Source: Scalesia atractyloides
Taxonomy: Eukaryota; Streptophyta; Magnoliopsida; Asterales; Asteraceae
NCBI GenBank assembly: GCA_947069175.1
Contig: CAMTDV010000019.1
Coordinates: forward strand, 75,887,358-75,951,357
Direction of reading: 5' to 3'
DNA: 64,000 bases
The notes under the pieces were generated by a model. It was not told the origin of the DNA and made no database searches. It saw only the letters and a program-made list of their open reading frames with translations. The position numbers and the translations under genes are program-made. The first letter of the stretch is position 1, and every line of letters starts with the position of its first letter. This document shows positions 11,606-22,415 of this stretch, one piece after another.

Positions 11606-13869
11606 TGTCACACCCCAAATTACCACCTACGGAGTTTTACCGCTAGGCGTGTGACGTACCAGGATCTAGCCACTAATCACGTTGAACTAACAGTAGATAA
11701 TATAAACAACTCATTATAACAAGTCATGAAAAATAAGGTTCAAATTAAATAATTCCCAAAACATATGTTTCAGCGGAAGCAATGTAACCGGTTCAACAAG
11801 TGAAATCAAAATATATTAAAACATAAGTTATTAAATGTTCGCAATCCAACATCTCGACCCATGACACTCCAGCTCCACAGACCGCAAGTTCCCATCCAAA
11901 AATCTAACGACCTGCAAGCATGCAGAAAACAAGTGTATCAGCGATAAAGCCGGCGAGTTCACAGTTTTGCTTAATATAAAACAAGTAGGTGTTTAGTTTA
12001 AGGACATGTTATGAATAATAAACTCGGTACCGATTGACTATTCTGTTTTTGGTGCCCTCATCAATGTCTATCATCATTGATCAACAAGTTTAAGGTCATT
12101 AGTTCACGCCCGTCCTCCCAGGTACGGTGTAAGGGTTGTCAAACCTAATAGCACTATCAACTAATACCCCGTTGCCCTCCAGGCAACTAGTTTGGTATAT
12201 ATGTAGGGACTTTCCATGATAGAATTTGAGTTTATTAACTAACATCGAAATTAAACCACAACGTATATAAAAGTATTCCCCCAAGGAATAGTAGTTTGTC
12301 CCCAACCGGGACGCATGCTTGTGAACGAGTAGTGAACTCACTTAGTTTGCTCGGTTTGTGCTACGTGCTTTTACGCGTTAATGATGTGTTAGACCCGTTA
12401 CACGCGACCTAAAGTGAGTTAATATAAGTATGTGTATATGTAGGGTTATGCCAAGCCATACCCTAATGTCAAAACAACCAAATGTTTATATGTGATCTCT
12501 GAGTAACAAATTAATATACAGTAACATATAGCGAATTCTCTAGTTGGTGAGACACACAACGATTTAGATGAACATAGGCACCATATAACCCACACAACTT
12601 ATATCAAAACTATCATTATTATATCTTCATTTAGCTTCTAAGAAATAATTTGTTTGAACGAGTGTACTTTATATATCTAAGTTCTGAATATGAAACAAGA
12701 AAGAAACCTTGACATTTACTTATTAAATTCAGACCTTGCACATTGTTTTACAAAAAAACTCGGAATCCTTAATATCCATTTAAAACTCGGACCTCCATTC
12801 CTTGACAAAACTCGGACACTAGGTGTCCTCCTTACAAACTCGGACTCATTGAGATCTTGTTTGAAAAACTCGGACTCCATATAATCTTGTTTAAACTCGG
12901 ACCAAACACATACACCACCAAACTCGGACAAACACACCTTTTATTAAACCCGGTCATCACCTCCCTTTTATTAAGCTCGAAAATAAGGTTTTCATTGCCA
13001 AAAACTCGGACTCAAGGGAGTCCTTATAATAAACTCAGACTACTTGATCTCTTTTAAAACTCGGACACATAAGGTATCCTTTCACAAAACCCGGATACAC
13101 CCACCCTTGTTAAAACTTGGAACATGCGTTTCTTTAATAAAATTGGAGTTCAAGTATCATGTTACAAAACTCGGACCTTGTGACTTCACAAAAGCCTGAC
13201 ACTTATCTCCGGACTAACAACATGCGTGATTTCAAAACCAATTTGTAGTTTTCAAAGAAACATTTCAGTTTACGATCAAAAACCCTAATCTCATTCATTG
13301 ACAATGCTGTAATCAAACAAACAGTCTAACAATTCTAGCACATCAGGCATCATAATGTCAGGCAAATGATTACACAACTACTCACAAACCCTTGCACAAT
13401 AATCAGGATGATCAATAAACACAGAACCATTGTTTGGAGAACTAGGGTTTGCATGAATCAAATGATCAAGGGTTAACAACAAACAATCATTAAACATTTT
13501 ACTTAGATTGATTCTAGATGAAGTGAAAGATCAAGAATGATGATTGAGAACTTGTGCAGCCAAGGATGATGAAAACGATGATTGCAGGAGATGATTGTAG
13601 AGAGTAATTGAAATGCCGTAGAATGATTTGTGAAGGGGAAGTTAGGGTTAGGAGTTATTAGAGTTTCACTAATTACTCAAATCACCCCTAAGTATCATAT
13701 TTCACATAAAACACACACACAACATATAATTTACAGTTACAGCATAGAGTTCTTATATTTGTCAAATAATGTTTAAAGTAATGCATAGTTCCAAGCCATG
13801 CTAAAAGATTGTGTGACTAAAAAAAATGTGTTAGGTTAAAGCATTAACCTGAAGTTGCGGATTGTCACA
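11606..13869 (-). repeat. Element B 3' LTR
   Basis: Matches 45305-47165 nearly base for base, from CCCCAAATTACCACCTACGG to TAACCTGAAGTTGC. It is about 400 bp longer than the 5' LTR, mainly because it retains the AAACTCGGAC array at 12752-13175. A polypurine tract follows on the internal side. Confidence 0.9.
12752..13175. repeat. Degenerate AAACTCGGAC array in element B 3' LTR
   Basis: About 14 copies of AAACTCGGAC or a close variant, spaced about 20-40 bp apart with unrelated text between them. The 5' LTR keeps only the first copy (46460) and jumps from CATTTAAAA to CCTGACACTT. Confidence 0.8.
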
Positions 13870-14004
13870 TCATCCCCAACTTGAAAGAAATTTCGTCCCA
13901 AAATTTGATAAGCAGTCACGGAGGAGCGAAAAGATAGATTAGGATGACTGGTTTTCCTCGGGTACCACATCATCCCCAACTTGAAAGGGAATTTCGTCCC
14001 GAAA
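13865..14004 (-). other. Duplicated polypurine tract of element B
   Basis: The text CACATCATCCCCAACTTGAAAG followed by AATTTCGTCCC occurs twice (13866-13900 and 13967-14002), about 100 bp apart. The copy touching the LTR is the expected polypurine tract; the other lies just past the pol stop. Confidence 0.7.
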
Positions 14005-14230
14005 TTCACCAGTTACATCAGGATTTGATTCAACAGTTTTGAACAAGTGAGGATACTTGAGTATCATTTGATCCTCGTGTTCCCTTGTGAACTCCGGTCC
14101 ACGTTTTGAGTTCCAACAAACTCTTACGATAGGTATTCGACTGTGTTTACGGACCTTGACTTCCCGATCCATGATTTCAACAGGTTCCTTGATGAATTGC
14201 AGTTTGTCATCAATCTTTAGTTTCTTGAAA
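13939..14230 (-). pseudogene. Element B pol, C-terminal part (integrase tail, chromodomain type)
   Basis: Encodes the end of pol: EPVEIMDREVKVRKHSR followed by IPIVRVCWNSKRGPEFT and a KYPHLF end. This is the tail typical of Tekay-type chromoviruses, in the place where their chromodomain lies. Element C interrupts it at 14236, and the coding sequence continues at 25085. A chromodomain is thought to guide integration to marked heterochromatin. Confidence 0.8.
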
Positions 14231-14419
14231 GGAACTGTAACATCTGTCAAAAACGGTTTCCAAAATCCGCTCCGTTTTGTAATCGAATATCAAGTTATAA
14301 ATGTCACGTTGTGTATTTATGGTTATTTTGATTTTTAATGATACATAATTAATAAACAAACTAAACTATAAAAATTATTTTTAATAAAAAGTGAAAACAA
14401 AATAAATAAAAATAAAATG

Positions 14420-14502
14420 TTGCTGCCGGGGCTCGAACCCGGGTCAGCCGGGTTGTAACTCCAAAGGTTTAACATTCACACGCATAACCACTCCGCCACT
14501 TG
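14420..14502 (-). other. Antisense tRNA-like module in element C 5' LTR
   Basis: On the minus strand it has a perfect A-box TGGCGGAGTGG and, about 50 bases on, B-box GGTTCGAGCCC with flanking GGG/CCC pairing, plus a long variable region as in class II tRNAs (Leu/Ser type). It recurs at 22602-22684, and related modules lie in D (26271-26354, 33333-33416) and, more diverged, in E (41555-41630). I do not call it a functional tRNA gene, because the acceptor stem is not convincing. Confidence 0.6.
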
Positions 14503-15304
14503 TTTGTTTTCTGTCAACTCTAGGAAACAAATAAGTCTTATACACAAACCTAGTTAAACCGGTTGCGCCAACTGAAAATCGAAATCGGCAATTCAACCGT
14601 CTAAACGTTTGATTAATCGCAAATTCAGGTTTATAACCAATGCACCGATGAATCTAATCAATTCAGACTTGAATTGACTTCAATTCTGGGGATGATGAGT
14701 TTTATAACCGAAACTACTCAATAATCTGAATTACTGTAATCATAGAGCTTCTCACGACTCAGAAAAATCATACAAACTTTCCATTTCACTTTCGTCATAC
14801 ATTCAGTCCACCGGAGAAGTTTATTTTGCTCGCCGGAAATTTCTGCAAGTTCGCCGAAAAACCGTATTCATCATCAAAACGGTATGTCTTTCAATACCGT
14901 CGTAGTCTAACAATTGTTAAGCTATTTCTAACTCAAACCTTTCAATTGAAATCGAATTCAGACACTGTTATCAGATAATTCCAGTTCGCCGGAAAATTTC
15001 TGGAAATCTTTATCTTCGTCTGCGAAACGGTAAGGACCTTCAAACACACTGTTAACGTTTGTTTAGCACTTAAATTCCACGATTGGCTAATCAAAACGGT
15101 TAATTGTTTTGTTCAGTTGAAGTGCACAAAAACAGAGACCGACACATTGCTGGAATTCTGAAATAAACCGTTCATCGGTATGTTCACTTCTAAGTATCGT
15201 TTCTGCCATTTCATATTAGATTGTACAATGTTTATCAATCGAACTAAACAAGATATAACGGTATAATCTACTGCCTGTAAAATCTAACGAAGAAGATGAA
15301 CTGC

Positions 15305-15760
15305 GATAACATTATAAGAATAATTAAAACTGGTATTTGAACGGGTTAGACACACAGTCCAGCGGTGGACTGTGTGCAAATAATACGCGCATGTCACGAG
15401 TTCGATCCCTGATACACGCACCCTTTATGTAATAAAATGCCTTTTTGATTAAAACTGAACCGGGTTAACTCCGTTAGTTGTTAAGTATAATAAAAATTGG
15501 TATATTAACCAAGTTAGACACACAGTCCAGCGGTGGACTGTGTGTGATGTTAAAGCACAAGTCCCGGGTTCGAAACCTGTTACTGGCACCAGTTTGATGA
15601 ATTAAAATGTTTTTGAAATTAAAGAATTTTGGATAAATTGAATTAATATATAAGTATAATTAAAAACAAGATTATTTCGGGTTAGACACGTAGCTCAGTT
15701 GGTAGAGCTGCGTGCACGCGTACGGGAGGTCTCGGGTTCGAGTCTCACCCAGCGCATACA
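15305..15760 (+). repeat. Three tandem tRNA-like units in element C 5' LTR
   Basis: Units begin with a TATA-like text and GGTTAGACAC or a variant. Units 1 and 2 carry a perfect 11-bp stem CACACAGTCCA/TGGACTGTGTG with loop GCGG (15351-15376, 15519-15544). Unit 3 has a tRNA A-box TAGCTCAGTTGG (15691-15702) inside a related stem. Each has a GTTCGA B-box about 28-33 bases after the stem; in unit 3 it is GGTTCGAGTC at 15735-15744. The period is about 168-170 bp. The same block is at 23486-23940. Confidence 0.75.
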
Positions 15761-16257
15761 TGCACACTGACCGAACCGGTCAACAGGTCAACAAGTCACG
15801 TCAACGGTCAACGCAAAAATAAACAATTTTTTTATATTTTTTATTTATTTAATTTAATTTAAAAATCAATTAAAAATACTTAAAAATAATATTTTTAAAG
15901 ATAGAAAATAGTCTTAAACTCACAAAAATATATCTAAAAATCTTGTTAAAATTATTAATAAAATCCACTCATTTACTATATTTTCCGTTATTATTTAGGT
16001 TAGTTAATTCTCGTTGTTCCGCTCTTCCAACTCGTGCGCATCTTACCATCTCCAATCAAACGCACCCAATGTGAGTGAATCTTTACAAATTCCCCGTTTT
16101 AATCACGTTTTGGGGTGTATCATGTGTCTTGCTATATATTATATTTAAATCATTGTGCATATATCATATCATGAACATGTGTATTCAGTTTGTTTCAACT
16201 GTTTGTGTGGTTATTGTTAGATTCAATTTATTATTTTCAGTACATGCAATTTCATAG

Positions 16258-16437
16258 GCCGCCGCTCCCCATTACATTATGAGCGTTGAGCAAGTTCCCC
16301 ATTACATTATGAGCGTGAACCTGGCGTGCCAACATACGATCGGCTACGTTTGATTAAGCCTTGATCGCACAGACATTTATCATTTACAGTACATGCAATA
16401 CGATCGGCTCCGTTTGATTGAGCCTTGATCGCACAGT
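16258..16437 (+). repeat. Short tandem repeats in element C LTR
   Basis: CCCCATTACATTATGAGCGT occurs twice in a row, then ATACGATCGGCT with TGATT(A/G)AGCCTTGATCGCACAG occurs twice. The block recurs at 24426-24606. Element E has a different repeat in the same LTR position. Confidence 0.8.
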
Positions 16438-16911
16438 TTCATTCATGTTATTTATCGTATGATGTTGGTATGTTAAAGTATGCTATCATATGTTATTGTA
16501 TGTTATAGTTGTGATTGCTATTGCTACTGCTTGATTATTTACATTTTCTCATTTATGATTATGCACAAATTTTCATTGATAAACTAACAAGTAAATCAAT
16601 AATAAATGTTTATCTAACAAGGTTCACTCGCCAACTTATGTTGACCCAAAAACCCCCATTTTTACACATGATACAGGTGAACCAGCTGCAGTCAGAAATA
16701 CATAGGATTGGACTAGAAGAATAAAATGATTTAGAGCTTGGAACTATTTTATTTTGGTTATTTTCTTTGTATTGTATGGACATGTTTGGATTATTTGGAA
16801 TGTAACTTTGACTTTAATAAATATGAAACATATTAGTAAATATCATGAGCTTTGGTGATAACCCAATTATGCCCCAACTCTTATTCCGCTGCGGGTCGGG
16901 GTGTGACAGAT

Positions 16912-16923
16912 TGGTATCAGAGC
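16912..16923 (+). other. Primer-binding site of element C (tRNA-iMet)
   Basis: TGGTATCAGAGC lies three bases after the LTR end and is complementary to the 3' end of plant initiator tRNA-Met, the usual primer for Tekay-type elements. Confidence 0.9.
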
Positions 16924-16929
16924 CATGAC

Positions 16930-17719
16930 TATAGGGATATAGGATAGGTTATTAGACCCTTAGAGCCTATACTATAGTTGATTAGAAACTTATAAGATTT
17001 TTTGTGTGTTACATGCCAAATTTCATGATGTTTATATGTTTTATGTTAAATGTTACATTCAATGTTATACAAGCATGTTCATAAGTATATATTATCATAT
17101 AATGCCTATCATGAACCATATTCTCATAACGTATCACATCCATGAAAGCACACACCACATCATGATTGCTTTTACAATGATTTTTGTGTTTTCAAATCTC
17201 ATCAAAGTGAGTTCTCATGACGGGCATGTAGTAACTGGAAGGGTACCAGTACCGGTAGTCGGAACGTCCTGTCTAGGCTGGCATTCGTATAAATCCAAAA
17301 TAAAGGACCAGTTTGCCTACCTGGGGACTAACGATGAGAGTACGAAGTACCTATTAGGCCAAAGCATGCTATACCAAACGTCGTGTGAGCTAACCCCACT
17401 TTGAGTTGTCATTGTGTCTACACCTGGACACATTCCGACCATACATCTCGTAAACATATTTTGTGGTTTGCATTCGGGTGATGCGAGTGTTAAATTGCCA
17501 ATACTTATGTGAATCCTACCGAGCCAATAGCCATGGGGGCCCACATGACTATACAGGTGAAGGTATGAGGGACATTTGAGGCCCAACATGAGCAAACCCA
17601 AGACATCCTATGGATGTAGTTGCATTATTGATATTTATGTTATTTTCATTTTTCTTAAAGACACATGACACCTAAAAAGACTCCATAAACTCACAATCTT
17701 CTTATGTATGTTCCTATAG
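16930..17719 (+). other. Element C leader, non-coding
   Basis: Untranslated stretch between primer-binding site and gag. It is well conserved with the leaders of D (28915-29701) and E (38382-39201), including CATGACGGGCATGTAGTAACTG and GGCATTCGTATAAATCC texts. It probably holds packaging or dimerisation signals, which is inference from position. Confidence 0.6.
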
Positions 17720-19050
17720 ATGTCGTCCAGACAACAACGAAGGGGTAAAAGATCAGGAAGGTCTCAGGAACACTTGGCCACACAAATCGCGAAACAAATG
17801 GCCACGATACTGCCTGACATTGTGGTCCAAGTACAACAAGCCCTCGCTACAAATCCTACTAACCCTCCCCAACAAGACGACCAGAACATCGGCAACCCTC
17901 CTACCAGCAAGTGCTCATATAAACATTTCAAGTCTTGTGATCCTCCTAAATTTGAAGGGACCGAAGGTGTCACTGCTCTCCTCCACTGGTTTGAGGAGAT
18001 GGAAAACACTTTTCTCAACTGCGATTGTCCTGAGGATCGCAAGGTTCGATACGCCACCGGAAGACTATTTGGGGTAGCTCTTACCTGGTGGAATACTGAA
18101 AAAGGGAAGAGGGGAATTGATGATGCAATGGCCTTAACTTGGGAGGAGTTAAGGGAAATCATGACTAGGCGTTTCTGTCCTAGGAGTGAAATTAAAAAGT
18201 TGGAGGACGAATTTCATTCTTTAAAGCAGAAGGAGGGAGATCACACCACCTATAACAAGAGGTTTTTAGAGTTGAACCAAATGGTTCCAAATTTGTTTAC
18301 CCCAACTTATCGTTTGATCGAGCATTATATTCGAGGACTTCCCTCGAAAATTCAAGATTCAGTTCTCAGCATTTCACCGGTAACACTTGAAGCTGCTATG
18401 GAGCTAGCGACTGAACTGACCGAGAATCGGATTCGCAACGGGAAGTTTAAAGAAGAGAAAAGAAAGCCCCTGTTGAGGGTCAAACTTCAAACCATTCCAT
18501 CTCTTCCTCTAAGTTTGCTAACAAGAGGAAGCGCAACACCAGAAACTTCGCCGTTACACAAACCAACCTCCCTATTCCTGCTACACCCATTACCCAGCTT
18601 GCCCCTTCACCCGCACCATACAAAAGACCATACTCTGGCCCGTTACCAAAATGCAACCGTTGCCAATATCACCATTCTCCTGATTACCCTTGCCAACATT
18701 GCACCGGCTGTGGTCGCGCAGGTCATACTGTTCAAACCTGCTGCATGCCTCAGCGAACGAACCGCCACCAGCCTTCAACCCAAACCCACCAGCAAATAAT
18801 GGGTCAAGCCCAACAACCCCTACTATATCCACCCACCCAACATTTAGCCCAAACATATTACCAACCCAATTATCCTATGGGTCAACCTATGCGGGCTTGC
18901 TACAATTGCGGAGACCCAAGCCATTTCAGAAACACTTGTCCAAGGTTGGTAAACATTATTCATGCTCAGGCCCAAGCCAACCCGGTGAATCAAGCGAACC
19001 AAGCTCCTCCACCTGCAAGAGGAAGAGCTTTCAATATCAACGCTAATCAG
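17720..19050 (+). pseudogene. Element C gag (capsid and zinc knuckles), frameshifted
   Basis: Starts MSSRQQRRGKRSGRS. The capsid domain (Retrotrans_gag type) spans about residues 70-240, with FKSCDPPKFEGTEG, LTWWNTEKGKRG and the RFCPRSEIKKLEDEF segment. An A-run near 18460 has lost one base relative to element D, which ends the frame shortly after KFKEEKRK. In the next frame two CCHC knuckles follow: a CTGCGRAGH-type knuckle with its last cysteine near 18740, and CYNCGDPSHFRNTC at about 18898-18940. Gag forms the virus-like particle that packages element RNA in the cytoplasm. Confidence 0.88.
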
Positions 19051-19500
19051 GCTAGGGCTGACGGCAATGTGGTTAACGGTACGTTCCTTATTAATGGTCG
19101 ATATGCATCCATGTTGTTTGATACTGGCGCGGATAAAAGTTTTGTGTCCTTAGAGTTTGAACCTATCCTAAACCAAAATCGTGATAAGCTCATGGAATCC
19201 ATAACAGTAGAAGTTGCTGACGGGAAACCGGTCTCATTGAACTCTATTATACGTAATTGCATCTTACCTACGACCTAATTTTCTAGTTGACCTTATTCCT
19301 ATGAAGTTGGGAAGTTTTGATATCATAATTGGTATGGACTGGCTTAGTCAACATCAGGCAGAAGTTGTATGTCGCGAAAAGTTTATACGTATTCCTCTTT
19401 CAAACGGTCAGACTCTTCGAATCTTTGGAGAAACCTCGTCGAAAGGGCTCAGCTTAATGTCTTGTCTTCAAGCTCAAAAATATCTTCGCAAGAATTATGT
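19051..19500 (+). pseudogene. Element C aspartic protease, frameshifted
   Basis: The retropepsin active site is visible as LFDTGADKSFVS (Asp codon at 19120). The frame breaks near 19275 and continues as SFDIIIGMDWLSQH from about 19301. The protease would cut the Gag-Pol polyprotein. Confidence 0.85.
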
Positions 19501-20925
19501 CGCGTTTTTAGCTCATATCATCAAAAAGAGAACCATGGAGAAGAAACTTGAAGACATTCCAGTAGTAAAAAATTTCCCGCAAGTTTTTCCTGACGACATT
19601 TCAGGACTTCCTCCACTTAGAGAAGTCGAATTCCGTATTGATCTTATACCTGGTGCTACACCAGTTGCAAAGTCTCCTTATAGGTTAGCCCCCTCTGAAA
19701 TGCAAGAGCTAGCCAGTCAATTACAAGAGTTGACTGACAAGGGATTCATACGTCCTAGCTCATCGCCTTGGGGTGCACCTGTCCTTTTTGTAAAGAAGAA
19801 AGATGGATCGTTTCGTATGTGCATCGATTACAGAGAGCTCAACAAATTAACAATCAAGAATCGCTATCATTTACCTCGCATTGATGATCTTCTTGACCAA
19901 CTTCAAGGTGCTAGCTACTTTTCCAAAATCGACCTTCGATCTGGTTATCATCAACTTAGGGTGCATGAAGAAGATGTCTCAAAGACCGCATTTCGAACTC
20001 GTTATGGCCATTATGAATTCATGGTCATGCCATTTGGTTTAACCAACGCTCCAGCAGTCTTCATGGACCTATGAACAGAGTCTGCAAACCTTATCTTGAT
20101 CGATTTGTTATAGTCTTCATCGACGACATTCTCATTTATTCAAAGTCTAAGTCTGATCATGAGCGCCATCTTCGACTTATCCTTACACTTCTAGAGAATG
20201 AAAAGCTTTACGCCAAATTCTCCAAATGTGAATTATGGTTAAAAGAGGGGCAATTCCTCGGACATGTAGTCAATGACAAGGGAATACATGTCGACCCCTC
20301 AAAGATCAAAGCGGTACAAGAATGGCAAGCTCCACGTACACCAACTGAAGTAAGATCTTTTCTTGGTTTGGCTGGTTATTATCGTCGTTTCATTTCAAAC
20401 TTCTCTCGCATTGCTGTACCACTCACAGCTTTAACTCATAAGGGAAAACCTTTCATATGGGGACCCAAGCAAGAAGAAGCCTTCCAAACTCTTAAACAAA
20501 AACTCTGTGATGCACCAATCCTCACTCTTCCTGAAGGTTGTGATGATTTTGTGGTCTATTGAGACGCGTCAGGACAAGGATTAGGCTGCGTTCTGATGCA
20601 AAGAGGAAAAGTTATAGCTTATGCCTCGAGACAACTCAAGACGCATGAGAAGAACTACACCACCCATGACCTAGAACTTGGAGCCGTTGTGTTCGCTCTT
20701 AAGATATGGAGACATTATCTCTATGGTACTAAGTGTGAAATATACACTGACCACAAGAGTCTTTGACATATCTTCAATCAAAAGGAGTTAAACATGAGGC
20801 AACGAAGATGAGTCGAACTTCTAAATGACTACGACTGTGAAATTCGGTACCACCCTGGCAAAGCAAATGTGGTGGCTGATGCACTTAGTCGAAAGGGTTA
20901 TGCGAACTCCATTCGTCTTCTATGT
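19501..20925 (+). pseudogene. Element C reverse transcriptase and RNase H, broken
   Basis: Reverse transcriptase motifs in order: PYRLAPSEMQEL, KDGSFRMCIDYRELNK, the SKIDLRSGYHQL block, MPFGLTNAP, then FIDD (catalytic pair at 20122-20127). A one-base loss near 20067 puts a stop between MPFGLTNAP and FIDD. RNase H follows with DLELGAVVFALK and TDHKSL and the linker HPGKANVVADALSR. Three in-frame TGA codons interrupt it: at 20560 (where related copies have Cys), at 20764 (Gln) and at 20809 (Trp). Confidence 0.88.
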
Positions 20926-20929
20926 TCGC

Positions 20930-22381
20930 AAATCATAACTGACATTAAAGATCAAATTCGAGAAGCCCAACATGTTTCTGTAACGGAAGATGATGTACGA
21001 AAGGAGATGTCCTGTGGAGCTGAACTTAAAAATTGAAACTAAATCTGACGGTATTCTGTACTATCTAGATCGTATATGGATTCCTAACCACAACAATCTT
21101 CGTGAAATTCTTATGAAGGAAGCTCACAAAACGCGATACTCTATACATCCGGGAGCCGATAAGATGTATCAAGACCTACGATATACCTATTGGTGGCTTG
21201 GAATGAAAAAGGATATTGCTGTTTTTGTTTCTAAGCGCCTTACATGTTCCAAGGTGAAAGCTGAACACCAAAGACCCTCAGGACTTCTGGTCCAACCTGA
21301 AATACCTGTATGGAAGTGGGAAATTATAACCATGGACTTCATTACCGGCTTACCTCGCACTTCTGGTGAGTATGACACTATATGGGTAATAATTGACCGA
21401 CTTACAAAATCAGCTCACTTTATTCCTATCCGCGAAGACTTCAAGAACGAAAAGCTTGCTCGTATTTATATCAGTGAAATCGTAAGCCGACATGGGGTAC
21501 GGTTAAGCATTATTTCTGATCGTGATGGTCGTTTCACTTCACGAACATGGCAAGCAGTACAAGCCGCTATGGGTACACGATTAGATCTCAGTACCGCCTA
21601 TCATCCTCAAACTGATGGTCAATCTGAACGCACCATTCAAACTCTTGAAGATATGCTTCGAGCATGTGTTATAGACTTCAAGGGAAATTGGGACACTCAT
21701 CTACCATTAGTCGAATTTTCATACAACAACAGCTATCATTCAAGCATCAGCATGGCACCTTTTGAAGCCTTATATGGTCGTAAGTGCCGATCTCCAGTAT
21801 GTTGGCACGAAATTGGGGAAGCTCAAATCACTGGTCCAGAACTGATTCAAGAAACCACAGACAAGATCCATCAAATTCGAAACAATCTTCTAGCGGCTCA
21901 GAGTCGTCAAAAGAGTTATGCAGACAAACGACAGAAGCCTTTAGAGTTTAACATTGGTGATCATGTACTTTTAAAAGTATCACCGTGGAAGGGAGTAACC
22001 CGTTTTGGTCAAAAAGGCAAGCTAGCACCACGCTACGTAGGACCTTTCAAGATACTCGAAAGAGTAGGTCCTGTAGCATACAAGCTTGATCTACCAGAAG
22101 AACTCAACAGGATTCATCCCACATTTCACGTATCAAACTTAAAGAAGTGCCTCGCTGATGAAAACCTCCACATTCCGCTGGAAGATATTCAGATTGATGA
22201 ATCTATGCATTTTATTGAAAGACCTGTAGAGATCATGGACTTCGGAGAAAAACGTTTACGACGAAGTCGCATTCCAATTGTTAGGGTACGCTGGGAGTCG
22301 AAACGGGGACCTGAGTTTACTTGGGAACGTGAAGACTCAATGCGCGAAAAATACCCACATCTTTTTCCTACTACTACTTAA
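20930..22381 (+). pseudogene. Element C integrase with chromodomain-like tail
   Basis: The long open part runs from 20990 to the stop at 22381. The zinc domain has HKTRYSIH, but the first cysteine of the CLTC pair is Arg (KRLTC). The DDE core is complete: Asp in TMDFITGLP, Asp in SDRDGRFTS, Glu in GQSERTIQTLEDM. GPFKILERVGPVAYKLDL and FHVSNLKKCL precede the tail IPIVRVRWESKRGPEFTW...KYPHLF, which is the Tekay chromodomain type. An extra A in the run near 21029 shifts the start. The tail and core are otherwise open, which fits recent activity. Confidence 0.9.
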
Positions 22382-22400
22382 ATTTCGGGACGAAATTCCT

Positions 22401-22415
22401 AAAAGTAGGGGATAC
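22401..22415 (+). other. Polypurine tract of element C
   Basis: AAAAGTAGGGGATAC directly before the 3' LTR; it primes plus-strand DNA. Identical tracts precede the 3' LTRs of D (33133) and E (41354). Confidence 0.85.

Larger units (their letters stand above)
14236..16908 (+). repeat. Element C 5' LTR
   Basis: Starts TGTAACATCTGTC and ends GGGTCGGGGTGTGACA, and matches 22416-25079. Contains an antisense tRNA-like module (14420-14502), three tandem tRNA-like units (15305-15760), GTCAAC short repeats (15779-15815) and a tandem repeat zone (16258-16437). Confidence 0.93.

Noticed and set aside
15680..15755. Functional tRNA gene in the LTR (GTAGCTCAGTTGGTAGAGC...GGTTCGAGTC)
   Set aside because: A- and B-boxes are good, but the acceptor ends do not pair and the D-arm is over-long. 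Copies occur in every LTR, so I treat it as a tRNA-like module.
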